Positions 20,551 through 33,700 of a stretch of DNA of 64,000 nt are shown piece by piece. The stretch comes from Thamnidium elegans (lineage: Eukaryota > Mucoromycota > Mucoromycetes > Mucorales > Mucoraceae). The translations under genes were made by a program, and so were the position numbers. The stretch covers positions 124,001 through 188,000 of the forward strand of contig JAIXMG010000001.1 of assembly GCA_025201345.1 (NCBI GenBank), written 5' to 3'. Within the stretch, counting starts at the first letter, position 1, and each line of letters starts with the position of its first letter. Below the pieces are notes generated by a model that was not told where the DNA came from, did no database searches, and worked only from the letters and a program-made list of their open reading frames with translations.

Positions 20551-23230
20551 TCTCGAATGATATATCTGTAACCTTTCATTTTTCGTTTTAGTAAGTGTAA
20601 GCCATTTTTTTTTTGCGTATCTTTGCGCTTCTCTATCGCTGTAATTGGAAGTGATATAAACGAATAAATAACTGGGATTATAGCGATAGAGACGCATTAA
20701 AACTATCGAGTGATGCTTTCGCATGTTACTTTTTTTTCTTATATTGTCTCGTATTGAATTTAAGCAAAGATGATTATAAAAAAGAAGGTTATTGTTGGTG
20801 CATTAAATAACATTTTGAATTATAATATAAGTATGAACTTATATCATTTGTAAGACTATAACTAAATTGAAGAATTATTCCTTTAATATATTTCTTATTG
20901 CGACATTAAAGGAGGAAAAGCTTTTTTAATTTTACTGAAGAAAACCGCTACAATGTATGTGCTAGCGAAAGTGATGTACTTATTTCATGCCAATACCACT
21001 ACTATACTTACTGCAGCACTGTTTGTAAGCACATGTTTCTTATACAGAGATTCTTGCCTGCTTTGGACATAATCCAACCAACCATCAACGCTGATTTCGA
21101 TACGGTGGGCAGCCAGCTCATCGAATTAAATCCAGTTGAAGATGGCAACAACAACAACAACAACAACAAATATATTCATATTGATACTAATAATATTCAT
21201 AATGAATTATCTTCTACTCTATTAGAGCTTCAAAATCTGCTCTCAGTAAACATCACTTACGAAAATAATAATGATTACACAGCTGCAGATACTTTAAACG
21301 AAGCTATAATAAACTTCAAAAAAATCTGTAGATATTTAATCATAAAACAAAGTACTGAATCGCTCCCTAACAATGTCAACATGCGAACCCGAAGAAATTA
21401 AAAATTGGTTTTGATAATTGAAATATGATCATTTTTATTTGGGACATGAAAGCCACAATGTTGGAGGAAATAAGGAAATGCGATTTAAGTATATCGATTA
21501 AAAAAAAGTCACAATGGGTTTTAAACTTCCATGTCAATTGGGCTCCTTTTTTTTTTACAGTTCAAAGAATTATGCCCTCGATCCTGGGTTACTTTAACCC
21601 CTTCTTGAAAGGGGATTTACATTTTTAAAAATAGCGAAATAGGGGAATCGGGTTTCGCCTTTAAAAAAGTAATATGAGTTGTATGTATATGTTATCCTGC
21701 CTTATGTCATTCTGTTAGATATACTCTATAAGGATCTGTTATAGGAATATTATATGTAGCGTAGCTACACACTAAAGTTTACGATCAGGACTATGAATAA
21801 ATTAAGTTTCCATGGTGTTGTTTATATTATAACGTTAGACAACAACTGTTTACCGATATATATGTATACATGTTTTATTAACTGTAAATAGATAGATCAC
21901 CCACTCGCACAAACAACTTTTTTTTTTAACTTGGGTAAGTCTAAAACTGATCCAGATCAATGGTGAGGTGAATTATGTCTATACCAATAAATATGTATTG
22001 GAAAAGCAACTGGCCAGATGAACTGCCACTAAAGACGAATAAACATCATTTTTTACTAAATGTGTAACATTACATGTTATGTATACTATTTTTTTTTTTT
22101 TTTTTTTTTTTTGGATCCTTCTATGAATAATTATTTTTTCTTATTAAAGCATGTAACTCTACTATTGATAAAAGTGCAAAAAACTAGTGGCGATTTAATA
22201 TCGGTAGATCTAAAAAGGATACAAGTAGTTGGCGAAATATAATGTAAGCGGTGGGTAACACCAAACCAGAACTTATTTAGACAGAGTTTGACAGAACAGA
22301 TGGTTACGAAACATGAGCTAAATAAAATGAAATGTGTCTCTTTCAATTGTATAACAAATCTTTTGCAAAAATTAAACTTTTTTTAAAAAAAAACGCTGGC
22401 AACCAATCATAAAAATGCCTAGGTATATACTTATTACGGGTATACTCACTCCATTTAGAAGAAGAAAAAAAGTGCATAGCAAATAACGTATATTGGGCAA
22501 ATACAAAGCGGAGGCTTCCGGAGTTTTATAAAAAATAAACTCTCTTTCTGAACACATACTTTGTTATTATTTGCAATGCATTATTGATGGTTTCACAAAG
22601 AGAAGAAGAAAAAAAAAGGTTTGAAAAAAGCGTTATCGATAAAGTCAATTAATTAAAATGAAAATCATGTTACTTTTCTTTAGTGTTTATACATATATAT
22701 TTTAGTAAAGTATAATTCTTTAAGCATTACATTTATAATGCAGTTAATAGTTTAGACGATCAAATATGTAAGACATTACTTTTTGTTGACAAACGATTTT
22801 TGGTGCGTTCAAATATCTGTTTATATGTTTAAAAAGAAACTGCGCCAATCGTGGGCTTTTATGAAAACTTAAAGTATAAAATATTGTAATAAAAAGACGC
22901 TATACAAAAAGTGCAATGAATAGAGACACGTCACATTGCAGGTTATTTAGTATGATTAAAAATCTTGACTAATCTAACCATTTAGTATAAAGGAATGATT
23001 GAATGTATCATGTATGCGCATGTGCCATATTTACCTATCGGTGGTTATATTGTGTAATGTATGTGATACGAAAGTGAGATGGCAGCTTAAAACACACACA
23101 CACACACACACACACATCTCATGATTGTAAAAAAAAAAGAAAATAAAAAGTACCTTGAATTCATGTCCCCTTTTTTTCGCTTTTTTCTTTTTCTTTTTCA
23201 TTTTATTTTTTATATACTTTTTAAATAATA
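20551..23230. other. Gene-poor region right of the MULE
   Basis: About 2.7 kb without a convincing gene. An imperfect inverted repeat (20631-20645 versus 20677-20691, 14 of 15 paired, 31-base loop) lies 80 bases outside the element. A T24-class run is at about 22088-22112 and a CA repeat at about 23093-23114. A weak open frame at 21033-21401 is listed separately. A small hairpin, ccccttcttgaaagggg, is at about 21598-21614. Confidence 0.5.
21033..21401 (+). CDS. Unassigned 122-codon open frame, doubtful
   Basis: ATG to TAA without introns, containing an AAC repeat coding for seven Asn (NNNNNNN). The ends are more protein-like (LDIIQPTINADFDTVGSQLI; ELSSTLLELQNLLSVNITYE). No family is recognised and no signal or membrane segment is seen. 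A second short frame from ATG 20953 overlaps in another phase and could be an upstream exon, but no good splice solution was found. It may be a species-specific small gene or chance. Confidence 0.25.
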   Translation: MFLIQRFLPALDIIQPTINADFDTVGSQLIELNPVEDGNNNNNNNKYIHIDTNNIHNELSSTLLELQNLLSVNITYENNNDYTAADTLNEAIINFKKICRYLIIKQSTESLPNNVNMRTRRN

Positions 23231-23996
23231 ATGCTTCGAGTCTATTCCATCATATACATTGAAAAGTTATGGAATACTAGTCCATCACCAATATTAAAAG
23301 ATGTAACTTCTTCTCATCATAGCTCTACTTCTTCTCTACAAGTTGCCGAATGTTCTAGAGAAGTTGTACAACAAGAAGAAAATCATCAAGAAGAAAACCA
23401 TCAAGAAGAAGAAGAAGGTACATTTGCATTACATAAATAACAATAAATAAATAAAATAAAACACAGCATAACACTTACTTTTTATATTAGAACAAGAGAT
23501 CAGAAATCAATTTTCTACTTATACAATGGAAACTACCACAATAGAAACCACATCCGTTTTAAGCAGTAGTAGTGACGAAGAAGAAGAAGAAGAAGAAAGT
23601 CGAAAAGATAGTAAAATGTCTGTAAAAGTTTTACCAGAACAAAATGAACAAATAGTAAAAGATTTAGGAATTAAAAATGAGGAGGAAGAAATAAAAAAGG
23701 AATATGTTGAATCTCCAAAAGAAGATCAAACGAGTACATTTAAAGAAGAGGAAGAAGAGGAAGAAGAGGCAGCTATAGCTACATCACTTTCATCCACTTC
23801 ATCTATTGTACCACCTTCCACACCACCTTCCATTATTACAAGCTATAATTATGAAAAATACTCTTCGCCTAGAACTACCTCTTTACTTCGCAGAGAAACG
23901 ACTAAATTAAATGACAGACGCAAGAGTCTAACCAAGAAATTAAAGCGAGTTTTAACTGTAAAAAGTAGTGCAACAAACAAAAGAAACTCCGTGTAA
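23231..23996 (+). CDS. Glu-rich acidic protein with basic C-terminus, unknown function
   Basis: Two exons, 23231-23417 and 23491-23996, 230 residues. The junction (GAAG|GTACAT … TATTAG|AACAAG) joins the frames cleanly. The protein is dominated by Glu runs (EEEEEEE, KEEEEEEEE) and Ser/Thr/Pro stretches. It ends in a basic patch, RRKSLTKKLKRVLTVKSS, that could be a nuclear localisation signal or amphipathic helix. The start is ATG 23231, after a pyrimidine-rich tract. I recognise no domain. Low complexity makes homology hard to judge; the intact splice junction and long frame support a real gene. Confidence 0.6.
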
Positions 23997-24378
23997 TTTT
24001 TTTTTATATTGTATGTATGTGCGTTTTTGTTTATTGCGTCTATTATTACACCTTCTTCATGTATAATCACTTATTATCATTTTCTGCTCAAAAAAAACAA
24101 AAAAAGAATATATACCTTAAAAAGAAAAAAGAAAAAAGAAAAAAAAATACATACACATTACTATTATTTATATACATATTATACCTTATTAAATAAACAT
24201 TATTATTTTATTCCTCGTATGTAACTACCTCAAGAATGATTGGAAGTATGTAAATACAATATGAAACCATATACGTAAAATTAAAACATTGCATAAAATG
24301 GAGTAAAACAATGATAATTCATTTTTATTATACCTCATACTATGTATACAGAAAAAAGAAGAAGAAAGAAGTATTACT
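23997..24378. other. Intergenic between convergent genes, nothing recognised
   Basis: AT-rich 3' regions of the Glu-rich protein gene and the bZIP gene. A-rich tracts occur around 24088-24147. No ORF or repeat worth annotating. Confidence 0.6.
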
Positions 24379-24401
24379 CTATAAGTCAGTTGGGTGTTTA
24401 T

Positions 24402-24434
<33 letters not shown>

Positions 24435-25666
24435 GCTGTTGTTGTAAATGATGATTATTATTATTTGTTACAGGAGAAAGCGGTATTACATTATTATATT
24501 GTAAATTATTGGAGGAAACACTTTGAATCATATTCACGGTTACACCATTATCTTGAGCGACTTGACAGTCTCTATGAGCCAACAACAATGTTTTTAAATT
24601 GAGTACTTCCTCTCTCAGTAATGTAGCCTGTGCTTGTAACTGCTCGTTATCAGTCGATAGATACTCAACACGATGCTGTAAATTAGCAAGCCATTGCTTC
24701 TTTCTTTGTCTACATTTTAACGCAGCTTGTCTATTTCTTTCTAAAAAATGCTTCCTTTTACTTTCTTCATCATTTAGATCCTCTTCTTCTCCTTTGCTGT
24801 TACTGTTACTACTGCTACCGGAATTCATTCGTTGCTTTTTACCCGTGTACCTAGGAATAGCACCTTCTGTATATCGGCGTAGGTATGCTGCGCCGTTATT
24901 TACAGGAATTATATTATCATTAAGTGTATTAGGTAAGTTATTATTAAAATGAAAGTGATCTCCGCTACCGCCTGGAGTGTGAACAGTCTGTAAACTACCT
25001 CGATGTTGACTAAAATTAAATTTTGGTTCTTTTTTTTTTTTTTTTAAAAAAAAAAAAGGAAAAAAAAAAAGAGACAAAGTGAATATAAAAAAGAAATCTT
25101 TTTGGTTATAGGAACATACCTTGTTGAAAATTAGGTATTGAATGTTTATACATATTTTCGAAATGTTGACTATTAACGAGTGGAGGAACATCATTGTGAA
25201 TGAACATGTCGGGGGTTACTATCATATTGTTTGAATATTCCGCCCACTTATGGCTATCTGTATTGTGTTGTTGTTTAGGCGAGATTGTATAAGGATAGGA
25301 TCCATTATATAACTCTTCTTGAGAACTATCGAATACTGAGTTATTATTTGTTTTTGCTGGGTTGTCTATTAATTGTTGAGGTGATGCTGCATTAAAATTT
25401 TGTTTGTTATTACTGTTTGGTTTATCTAAAAATGCCTTTTTTTAATACCAGTTATAATCGTGAAAGCTACTATTTTTTTTTTTTTTTTTTTTTTTTTTAT
25501 ATCTTTATTAATTACCCATATTTATTTGAATAAAGAGATATATACGTATTATGAATATGGAAATAAAATAAAATAGAAATGAGAAACAGATAAAATAAAA
25601 TAAAAAATAATAAGAAATGAAAATTTTAATTAGTTTAAAAATGTTAGATATTTTAAGATAAAAACC

Positions 25667-25699
<33 letters not shown>

Positions 25700-25803
25700 G
25701 TAGGGTTAAATGGAAGTGATTGGAAAGAATACTTTTCTTTTTTTCGACACAAGGCATGTAAAAGCACCTTTCATTTAATAGATAGAAAGCAGCCACTTAC
25801 CAT
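24379..25803 (-). CDS. ATF/CREB-family bZIP transcription factor
   Basis: Exons 25803-25801 (ATG only), 25435-25120 and 25028-24379, 322 residues. The bZIP lies at about residues 190-250: basic region KRKHFLERNRQAALKCRQRK then KQWLANLQHRVEYL and the leucine zipper. This matches fungal AtfA/Atf1 and CREB-type factors, which bind TGACGTCA and act in stress and spore programmes. The N-terminal half is Asn/Gln/Ser-rich; near the C-terminus is a Q14 run coded by CAA repeats. The start is unusual: ATG sits directly before a GTAAGTG donor and a 365-nt intron, and the next exon continues as AFLDKPNS. This is the only in-frame ATG solution that reads the whole second exon. A later ATG at DMFIHNDV is the alternative. 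Exon 3 starts at AAAG|AACC, which keeps the frame. Confidence 0.82.
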
Positions 25804-27484
25804 TTTAGGTCTAGCTTTGTTTGTTATTGTGGTTGACAAGTTCTGAATAGACCTTTATCCTTGATATTAAAGGTAAGATGATCAATTGCTAGTATACGAT
25901 CTCGTACTTAATGTTTTGTAGACCACATGTATAAAAAGAAAAAAAAAAAGATGAATAACATGTATATTTATCCTGTAAGCAAAAAGTCCGTATTTGGACT
26001 GGGTTACTTTTTTTTTATCTCATTGAAATTCTCCAAAAAAATACATCTTTAAATTTGGATGATATTGGTTTTCTGTAAGAAACAAATACAGAGTTTGATA
26101 AAATATTGTGCATTCTTTGACCGGCAAATTTATTTCAATCTAAGGGGAATCAAAGGTCTTAAAATGTAGTTTTATCAATTTGAATATGAAACCGATGCGA
26201 CTGTTATAAAAAGAAATAAATCTATGGCTCGTTAAGAATGTAATCAATTTACTTTTTGATAGAATTATATAGTAAGTATTTACATAGTTTTCGCCTAATA
26301 CGACCGAAAATAAACGGATACTTACGCTTTTTTTTTTTTTTTTCGCATCCAAGAAAAATCTCACCAGATGAAAGAAAAAAGTATTTAAGCTTAGTTACTC
26401 GATATATTGAAAATAGATGGTATAGCTCTAGAATATCGGAACTTTCTACTCTCTTTTAGGCCTTTGATGGTTCCATTTTTTTTTTAATTTTCATATCTTG
26501 TCTTTCTAGAAAAAAAGTTTACTTTTTTTGACAAATGTCTTTTTTTTTTTTTTGTTTTTTTTTTGGCGGTAAAGCTAATATATTCTTTTGCCTTAATATA
26601 AACTTTTTGTAGAAAGAACAGTTTAAATAGCATCAACCTCGTCCCCCCTTCAAATTAAACTCGACTGCTAAATGTTAACCGGGAATTAAGTATTACTTTG
26701 TCCTTTTTTTTTAAAAAAAAAAATAAGTACAAAGGAATTACAACCGTGTGTCTGGTATGTGCAAAATATATTGGATGTTTGTATGTTTATAAGTTTATAT
26801 CCTCAAGGATAATAAAACAATACTGAGATTCGGGATGAGCCAAAATAACGATTCCTAATATACGGTTAACTGTCTTGATTATACACTATATAAAATTCCG
26901 TATCCAATAGATACTATATACTGTTTTTTTGTTTCGGATAATACAACTCTCAAAGTATCCGACGCAATAGAATGAAGCCCCTTTTTAATGTTTCTTGCCC
27001 AAGTTGATCAGATGCGCTGACACTCAAATATATGTATTGTTTATTTAAGCAACGTATTAATGACCGAAATTCCCAAACCGTAAAAATCCCTACCTTTCGT
27101 TTCAAAGTCTGTTGTTTCTGAAACTGGTATAATTATTGATACTATGTATGTAGTACCAGCTATTAATATGGCTAGATTACATGCGCATCATGGTTTAACC
27201 AATTCTCTGGTATCAATAACAAGTACATATTATTAATTAATATAACTGTTGGACATTTTATATCTTTCTATTACGAAAACATCAATACGACTAGCCGAAG
27301 GGAATAAGTAATCAATTATTTAAATAAAAATAAAATACTTGTTTTATCTCAATTATCCATTAGGCTAAAAAAAAAGGATAACAACATCAATCATTTTTAG
27401 AAAATAAAAAAAAGGAGGATTATTATTATCACTATTATAATTTATGTCTAAGTTAAAGCAGTGCGTACCCACAGTATTTTTTTT
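25804..27484. other. Intergenic, no gene seen
   Basis: AT-rich with many poly-A/T tracts, including a T9A11 palindrome (26704-26723). Short open frames here have no protein character. It contains the bZIP promoter on the left and the 3' region of the small secreted protein gene on the right. Confidence 0.55.
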
Positions 27485-27836
27485 TTAAAGATAGCCTGCT
27501 TGGAAGTCTACTCTGTACTCAAAATCAAACGGAGTACCATCGGCATTATATACGTTAATATTAAATTCGTAAGGTGCTTCATTACCTCTCATAGAAACCC
27601 AACCTCCACCAGGTACACTGACAACAACAGGAGGATATTCAACAATTCCAGTTGTTCTTCGAAGCTACAGTAAGCAATATTCGATCTTAGTAATGTATAT
27701 ATATATAGTATAAATCATTGTAAAACTTACTGTCAAATAAATGATATCTTCTCTAGTTTGTGGTTTAACGCAACTTTTAACATCATAAGGACAACAGGCA
27801 CTTTCTCCAGGAGCTAAAGCTTCTCTATAGAACCGA

Positions 27837-27869
<33 letters not shown>

Positions 27870-28064
27870 CGATTAGCCAATATTTTGAAGATAAAAAAGT
27901 GGGTAATTGATTACTAACCTTAAATAATTCAAACCGGCATTGAAAGGTTGCTGGCGTACCCAAAAAGTTCCCGCGCCAGGATCAAGTTTGTTGTAAATAC
28001 AATAGGCATTTAATTTTTTTACAGCGAAGATAAGGCAAATGAAAAGACTAAGTGTGAATTTCAT
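27485..28064 (-). CDS. Small secreted protein, unknown function
   Basis: Three exons, 28064-27919, 27836-27731 and 27664-27485, 143 residues. The N-terminus is a typical signal peptide (MKFTLSLFICLIFAVKKLNA) with probable cleavage after Ala20. The mature protein of about 123 residues has four Cys (YCIYNKL, ESACCPYDVKSC), which could form two disulfides. It ends in a beta-rich part (VEYPPVVVSVPGGGWVSMRG, FNINVYNADGTPFDFEYR). No known fold is recognised. The first donor is GTTAGT, less canonical, but the phases agree across both introns. Secretion and conserved-looking beta structure suggest a cell-wall or extracellular role. This is inference. Confidence 0.75.
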
Positions 28065-29369
28065 ATTAAGATACAACAATAACTAACTGATATCAGAAAA
28101 AAAAAAAAAAAAAAAAACTTTCATCACACCGATATATATATGTGTGTGGACGTGTATAATCAATTGTATTAGATTTGCGTTCAAAAGTAAAATTATACTA
28201 ATGCTAATGAACTAATGTAATATGTTCAAATAGAACAATAAATCTTTGCTATTATACAGGTTCAAAAAAATTATTTTTATATTGACATCCTATTCACGAT
28301 ATTGTCCAATTGCGTTTCAACTTTATCGATACACCAAAAATGCCAAAGTGTTGTATGTCATGCATAACTGAAATTAAGATAGCCATTGTTATATTTTTAA
28401 ATTTCATTGTCGAAATTCGTGAGCCCATAACTATACTAAATTAACTTGTTAAGGAGACGTTTATACAATCCTCTTTTTTTTTTTTTTTTTGAACGTATAA
28501 CTGTACATTATCTATAGATAACTTTTATTTGAGTGCGAAAAACAAAATTTATTTTATACCCAAATGTCAATTGGTACCGATTTTTGTGATACTGATATCA
28601 AGCACTCAACCATTTGACTTCAGGTTTCCGTATATTTACACAGTAGACAAAGGTCATTACAACTTGTTCTCTGTAGTTGATAACGATGCTTCAAATAAAA
28701 CTGGTACCTTGAATCAATATGCTAAAACCTGACTGAAATATAATGGTTGTATATTTGCACAAGATCCAGTTCGGATCTTCTTCATGCTTGGCTTATTGGA
28801 GCGACTAAGTATGCAATCAGCAAAGAGCCTTATCTGCTCGCAGCAACCTCACCCGTACGGATGTATATATGGGTTCGTTCAACAATGACAGTACATCATT
28901 TGTACCCTATGTGGCTCTCCACAATTGTTCTTGACGTTTTCATGTAATGATTTTTGTCATGTATATGTAAATATCTGTAATGGGTTAAGACCTTGAGTGT
29001 ATGTTTCCCCTAATACACACATTGTACTTTAGACTGTATTCGGGAGTAATAATGGTCTGGTATTTTAGAACATGTACCCTCTATTTATAATATAAAGGCG
29101 TTGCATATAACCAAAATTAAAAACAAAACATATCAACTGACCGTTGTAACATGGTTTCGTGAAAGAGTTGCAACGCGAATCAAATTATGATCAATGAATC
29201 CTACCACGTCAGCCTATACACAACAGAAGTTTAATTTTTTATTGCACATAGAGATTAAAGTAAAACATTTCCTTTTTTATAAAATGAAACGTGAAATAAA
29301 AGTTTCCCTTAATAGTAAACGCTTAATGTATATCGAGTCTATTTTTTTTTTATATATATATTAAATAGT
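28065..29369. other. Intergenic, weak open frames only
   Basis: Two short + strand frames at 28529-28732 and 28747-28947 look mildly protein-like (…QPFDFRFPYIYTVDKGHYNL…) but have no start context, introns or recognised family, so they are not called genes. The remainder is AT-rich. Confidence 0.45.
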
Positions 29370-30459
29370 CTATTTCGAGAAATCACCAAAGCTATCCATA
29401 TAGTAAGTGGATCTAATTCTATTGTCGGGAGAAAGTAGTTGTTCTTTTGTGGTGATACCAGTCAAAACACACAAGGTATCAATACCACCATTCATTCCAA
29501 ACTCAATATCAGTATCTAGTCTATCACCAATCATACAAGTCTTTTTGGGATCGATATGGGATCTAACAAAATGATTTCAGTCTTCTTTTTCTTTCTTTTT
29601 TTCTCTTTTTTTTTTAAAAAAAAAAAACTTACTCAGCATAAATAGCCTCTAACATATTTTGAGCAGGCTTTCCCAAGACAGCATCAGGACGTCTACCGAG
29701 AGCAGCAATGATAGGAGCGGCAATGGCACCAGCACCAGGGTAGAAACTACCGTGTTGAGGGAAAGTGGTATCTTCGTTAGTGACAATGAAGTAACAACCT
29801 GGGTTTCTGGTCAAGTAAGCAAATGCCTTGGAATACTTTTTATAGTTGACTTTGGTATCAAGACCAATAACAACAGCACCAACTTCTTTGTCGTCAGGAA
29901 CAGAGTCGTTGTCAGTTAATCCGGCATCCTCTTCTCCACCGCAGCTACGAATACCCTCAGCAGCTAATTCGTCTTTAATACCGTCCATACCAATAATATA
30001 AACCTTCTTATCTTCGGGGAACTGTAAGACATGCTTAAGGTAAGCAGCAGTAGCGAATGCAGAACTGAAAACTTCTTCCTAAAAAAAAAAAAAAAAAAAA
30101 AAAAAAGTTTATTTAGTCCATTGAATATGTATTTGGTCTTTTTTTTTCTATTGTAGCTTACAAGTTCTGCTTTAATACCGAAGCCTTCAAATTTTTTCAA
30201 GAAAGAGGAGCGAGACTTTGTACTGTTGTTGGTAACAAAGAATACACGTTTACCTTTTTCACGAAGAAGTGTCATGGATTCAGCTACACCGTCAAAAGTG
30301 TTTGTTCCTTCCCATAAGACACCTAAATGAAGGGAATCAGTACGTTATTATTAATTTTGGTTTAAATGTTAACAATTTACCATCGCAATCGAATAAAAAG
30401 TTGTCGTATTTATCAATAAAGGCCTCACGGTCTTCCTTGGTACTCAAGTATTGCAACAT
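29370..30459 (-). CDS. PHO13: PHO13-type HAD phosphatase (4-nitrophenylphosphatase / phosphoglycolate phosphatase)
   Basis: Four exons, 30459-30381, 30322-30162, 30078-29633 and 29562-29370, 292 residues, the usual family length. HAD motifs are complete: motif I FLFDCDGVLW (nucleophile Asp), motif II VFFVTNNSTKSR, motif III Lys in AVLGKPAQNM, motif IV CMIGDRLDTDIEFG. The C2-type cap lies between motifs II and III (VGAVVIGLDTKVNYKKYSKA). Members hydrolyse small phosphoesters and remove toxic side products such as 2-phosphoglycolate and 4-phosphoerythronate in the cytosol. It is head-to-head with the Pumilio gene, with 291 bases between start codons. The donor after FDCDG splits a Gly codon and is restored by the acceptor before VLW. 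Confidence 0.93.
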
Positions 30460-30750
30460 ATTTTAAATAATGAAGAGATGAAAGGGAATGAATTTTTTTT
30501 TTCTTCGTATCTTGATAAGGGTTTTAAGCAGTCCGGTTAAACCGATCCCCGAGCATTGCACTTCAAAAAGTAAAAACCATCTGCAAAGGTTAAATATAAA
30601 AAAAAAAGCACTGGTCATTTTAAATTAATGTTTTAAACTGTGTAACCTTTATAAGTTTTTTTTTTTTCTCCTTTCTCTTTTCTCCGCTTTTTTTTTTCTT
30701 TTGTATAAAGATAATACATTTCTCTTCATCTCTTATATATATATAGATAT
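30460..30750. promoter_or_regulatory. Shared divergent promoter of PHO13-type and Pumilio genes
   Basis: The 291 bases between two divergent start codons contain T-rich tracts, a partial palindrome ccggttaaaccg (30533-30544) and a TATATA tract close to the + strand ATG. No known binding site is called. Confidence 0.45.
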
Positions 30751-33700
30751 ATGATGAAAGAAACAAGCCCTTTGAGACAGCACGTGTCGGGGTCCGTTTA
30801 CTCTTCTACCAGGTAAAGTGTATTTTATTTAAGCGATAAAAAAAAAAGTATTAAAATATTCCTATATTAGAGATTTGGACGTAGTCTTTGAAGAGAATGA
30901 GCAAACTATTTATCATCAATCTTCAGGATATTTAAAAGTAAGCGAACCTCCTCCAGTACGTAGACCTCGTGCAGGAACAATGCCTTCTTTTATTCATACA
31001 GAACTGAACAACAATAGACCTTCCAACTCTTCTGCTGCTTTATTATTAAATACAATTGAATCTGGTAGACACCGTTCTGGTTCACTTAATTTACCACCTG
31101 TCGATTCTTCTTCTTTTTGGTCGCTTCGAAATGATACACCCCTATCGCCTTCTACTGAACAGCTGTTACAAAATGACAGTGATTTTTCTATTGCTCGTAC
31201 TATGCGTTCACTTGGTTTAGAAGATGAAAAGGATGAACAAGAACAAATTATAAACAGTAGTTTATTTCATCATCAATCCCCGCCTGAATTTCATATGCCA
31301 AGTAGATCACTTTTATCTGGTAGTAATAGAAATAGATCTTATTCTGTCAATGCTACTGCAATTTATGAAAATGAAACTAATAATGGATTATCAAGAAAGA
31401 GTACCTTGAATTATGTTAGTCCATTAGAGGGGTTTACGAGGCAGCAAAATAGACCTCGTGCTTCGAGTATGGGTCGTGCTGATGCTAGTCGACTGCCTCC
31501 TCCACAAATTGGATTATGGAGTAACCAAGGACAACAGCAGCAACAGCAACAACAGCAACAACAACAACAACAACAACGTTCTTCACCTCTTGTTACTATG
31601 AAAGAAGAAGATGCTTTATCATTAGGAGATTCTGAATTATTGGCAAATATTATTCATGAACCAATTATCGAGGTATTTAATTTATTAGTTTAATATGTAT
31701 ATTTATACATATATGTACTAATATAAATATTATTAAAGAAACCCTATTTAAACTTTAGTCAATCTACACCTACGTTTCGTGATAGCCCTTCACAACAACA
31801 TCAGCAGCAACAGCAACAGCAACAATCAATTACACGTTCACTTTGGGTTGGAAATATTGATAATACGATTACAATTGAAATATTAACGCAAGTGTTTTCA
31901 ATGTTTGGACCCATTGAAAGTGTAAGATTACTTGTTGAAAAAGAATGTGGATTTGTCAATTTCTTTCAATTGGAAGATGCTATTAGAGCAAAAGAAGAGG
32001 TATTAACAAGAATGGGCGGTAGAATAGGTAGTTGTATTGTTAGAATTGGCTTTGGTAAAGCAGATGCTGTTGTTACAGAGACAAATGTATTACAACCTAC
32101 TAGAGCTTTATGTAAGTAATATTCTAAAAATAGATAATTATAATTATATTAAAAAATAATTAGGGTTAGGAAATATTCCTGGAAATACTACACCTACTTC
32201 TTTACAAAACTTATTTATAAAATATGGTAATATTGAATCCGTTCGAGTCCTGTCTCATAAAAATTGTGGTTTTATCAACTTTGAATTTGTTGAAAGTGCA
32301 ATCGCTGCTAGAGACGCCTTATTACAAAATGAAATTGGTGTTCAAGGTTTTACCAGTGCTCGTGTTGGTTTTGCTAAAATACCTTCCAATAATAACCTCA
32401 CAAAGAACTCTTCTAATTCTTCCGATTTATCCGATAATCACTCTTCGGTTTCCTCTCATTTAAATAACAATGATTCTTCTTCTTCTTTATTAATTGATGC
32501 TACAAATGTTTGGCAAAATGATCTTTGTGCTATATTGTCTCAATTCAATGTAACAGCTGATATTTCTCGCCAATATGTAAAAGGTAAAAAAAAAAAAAAG
32601 AAAAGAAAAAAAAAACAGCTGATTAAAATCATACATGTTTTAGATTTAAAGATTTCTTCCGTCTATTTTGATTCTATACCTGCTGTACCTGAACTGAGTA
32701 TAAATCGTCAGTTTGATTCAACTCGTCTTCGCGAGATGCGTAAAAGAGCTGATAGTGCTAGTAAAGGAAAAGAGGAAGCAGAGTTAATTGCCCAAGAGTG
32801 TATGCAAGATATTGCTGAAATTAGCAGTGGTAAAAAAAAAGTTTATTTTCAGTATATAATTATTTAAAAAATTGACCCTTTATTTTATCATTAGATTATA
32901 TTGGTAATACTGTAGTTCAGCGTCTTTTTGAAAAATGTAGTGAGGAAACCAAAACTCAAATGTTGGAACGTATTGCTCCTCATTTAGCTGCCATTAGTAT
33001 CCATAAAAATGGTACCTGGGCAACTCAAAAGATTATCGACCTTGTTAAAACACCTGAACAAATTCAGTTAATCAGCCAATATCTTAAACCATATATTCCT
33101 CCATTGTTATTAGATCAGTTTGGAAACTACGCTGTACAATGTTGTCTTCGGTTAGGTGGTCCAGAAAAGACACAATTTATCTTTGATGCTATGGTAGAAA
33201 AAGTAATGAACATTTCTCAAGGTAGATTTGGCGCTAGATCTATGCGTGGTATTCTTGAAAGTGAATTTGTTACTGCGAATCAACAGGTAATGTAAATATA
33301 CAGTTATATATATATAGCATGATTCTAATTTTTTATATAAAAAAGAAATTTGTGGCAGCAGCACTCTGTCAAAACTCTGTCTCTTTATCTACAAATGCCA
33401 ATGGTGCTTTACTCTTATCCTGGTTGATAGAGTCTACTGATATTGATAACCGCATGCAAGTCATTGGCTCAAGATTAGTTCCTCATTTACCTCAATTGTG
33501 TATACATAAACTTGGTTCTCAAATCGTGTATAAGCTTGTGAATCAAACCACAGATCAAACTGCTCAAGATATGATTCTCAACAGTCTGTGTCAAAATCAA
33601 ATTTTACATGAAATTTTAACTGATCAAGTACGAGGTTTAGTTTTTATTCAAAAACTGATTATTTGTCCCTCTTTATTGGTAAACCAAAAGAATTTACTTT

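Noticed and set aside
16598..20559. 9-bp target-site duplication of the MULE
   Set aside because: The flanks ggtttattc and tctcgaatg do not match and small shifts of the end position do not help.
28529..28947. Two small + strand frames with mildly protein-like sequence
   Set aside because: No start context, introns, family match or homology that can be judged by eye.
30533..30556. tRNA-like or operator-like ccggttaaaccgatcccc
   Set aside because: Only a short palindrome; no cloverleaf or B-box could be drawn around it. No tRNA gene was recognised elsewhere either.
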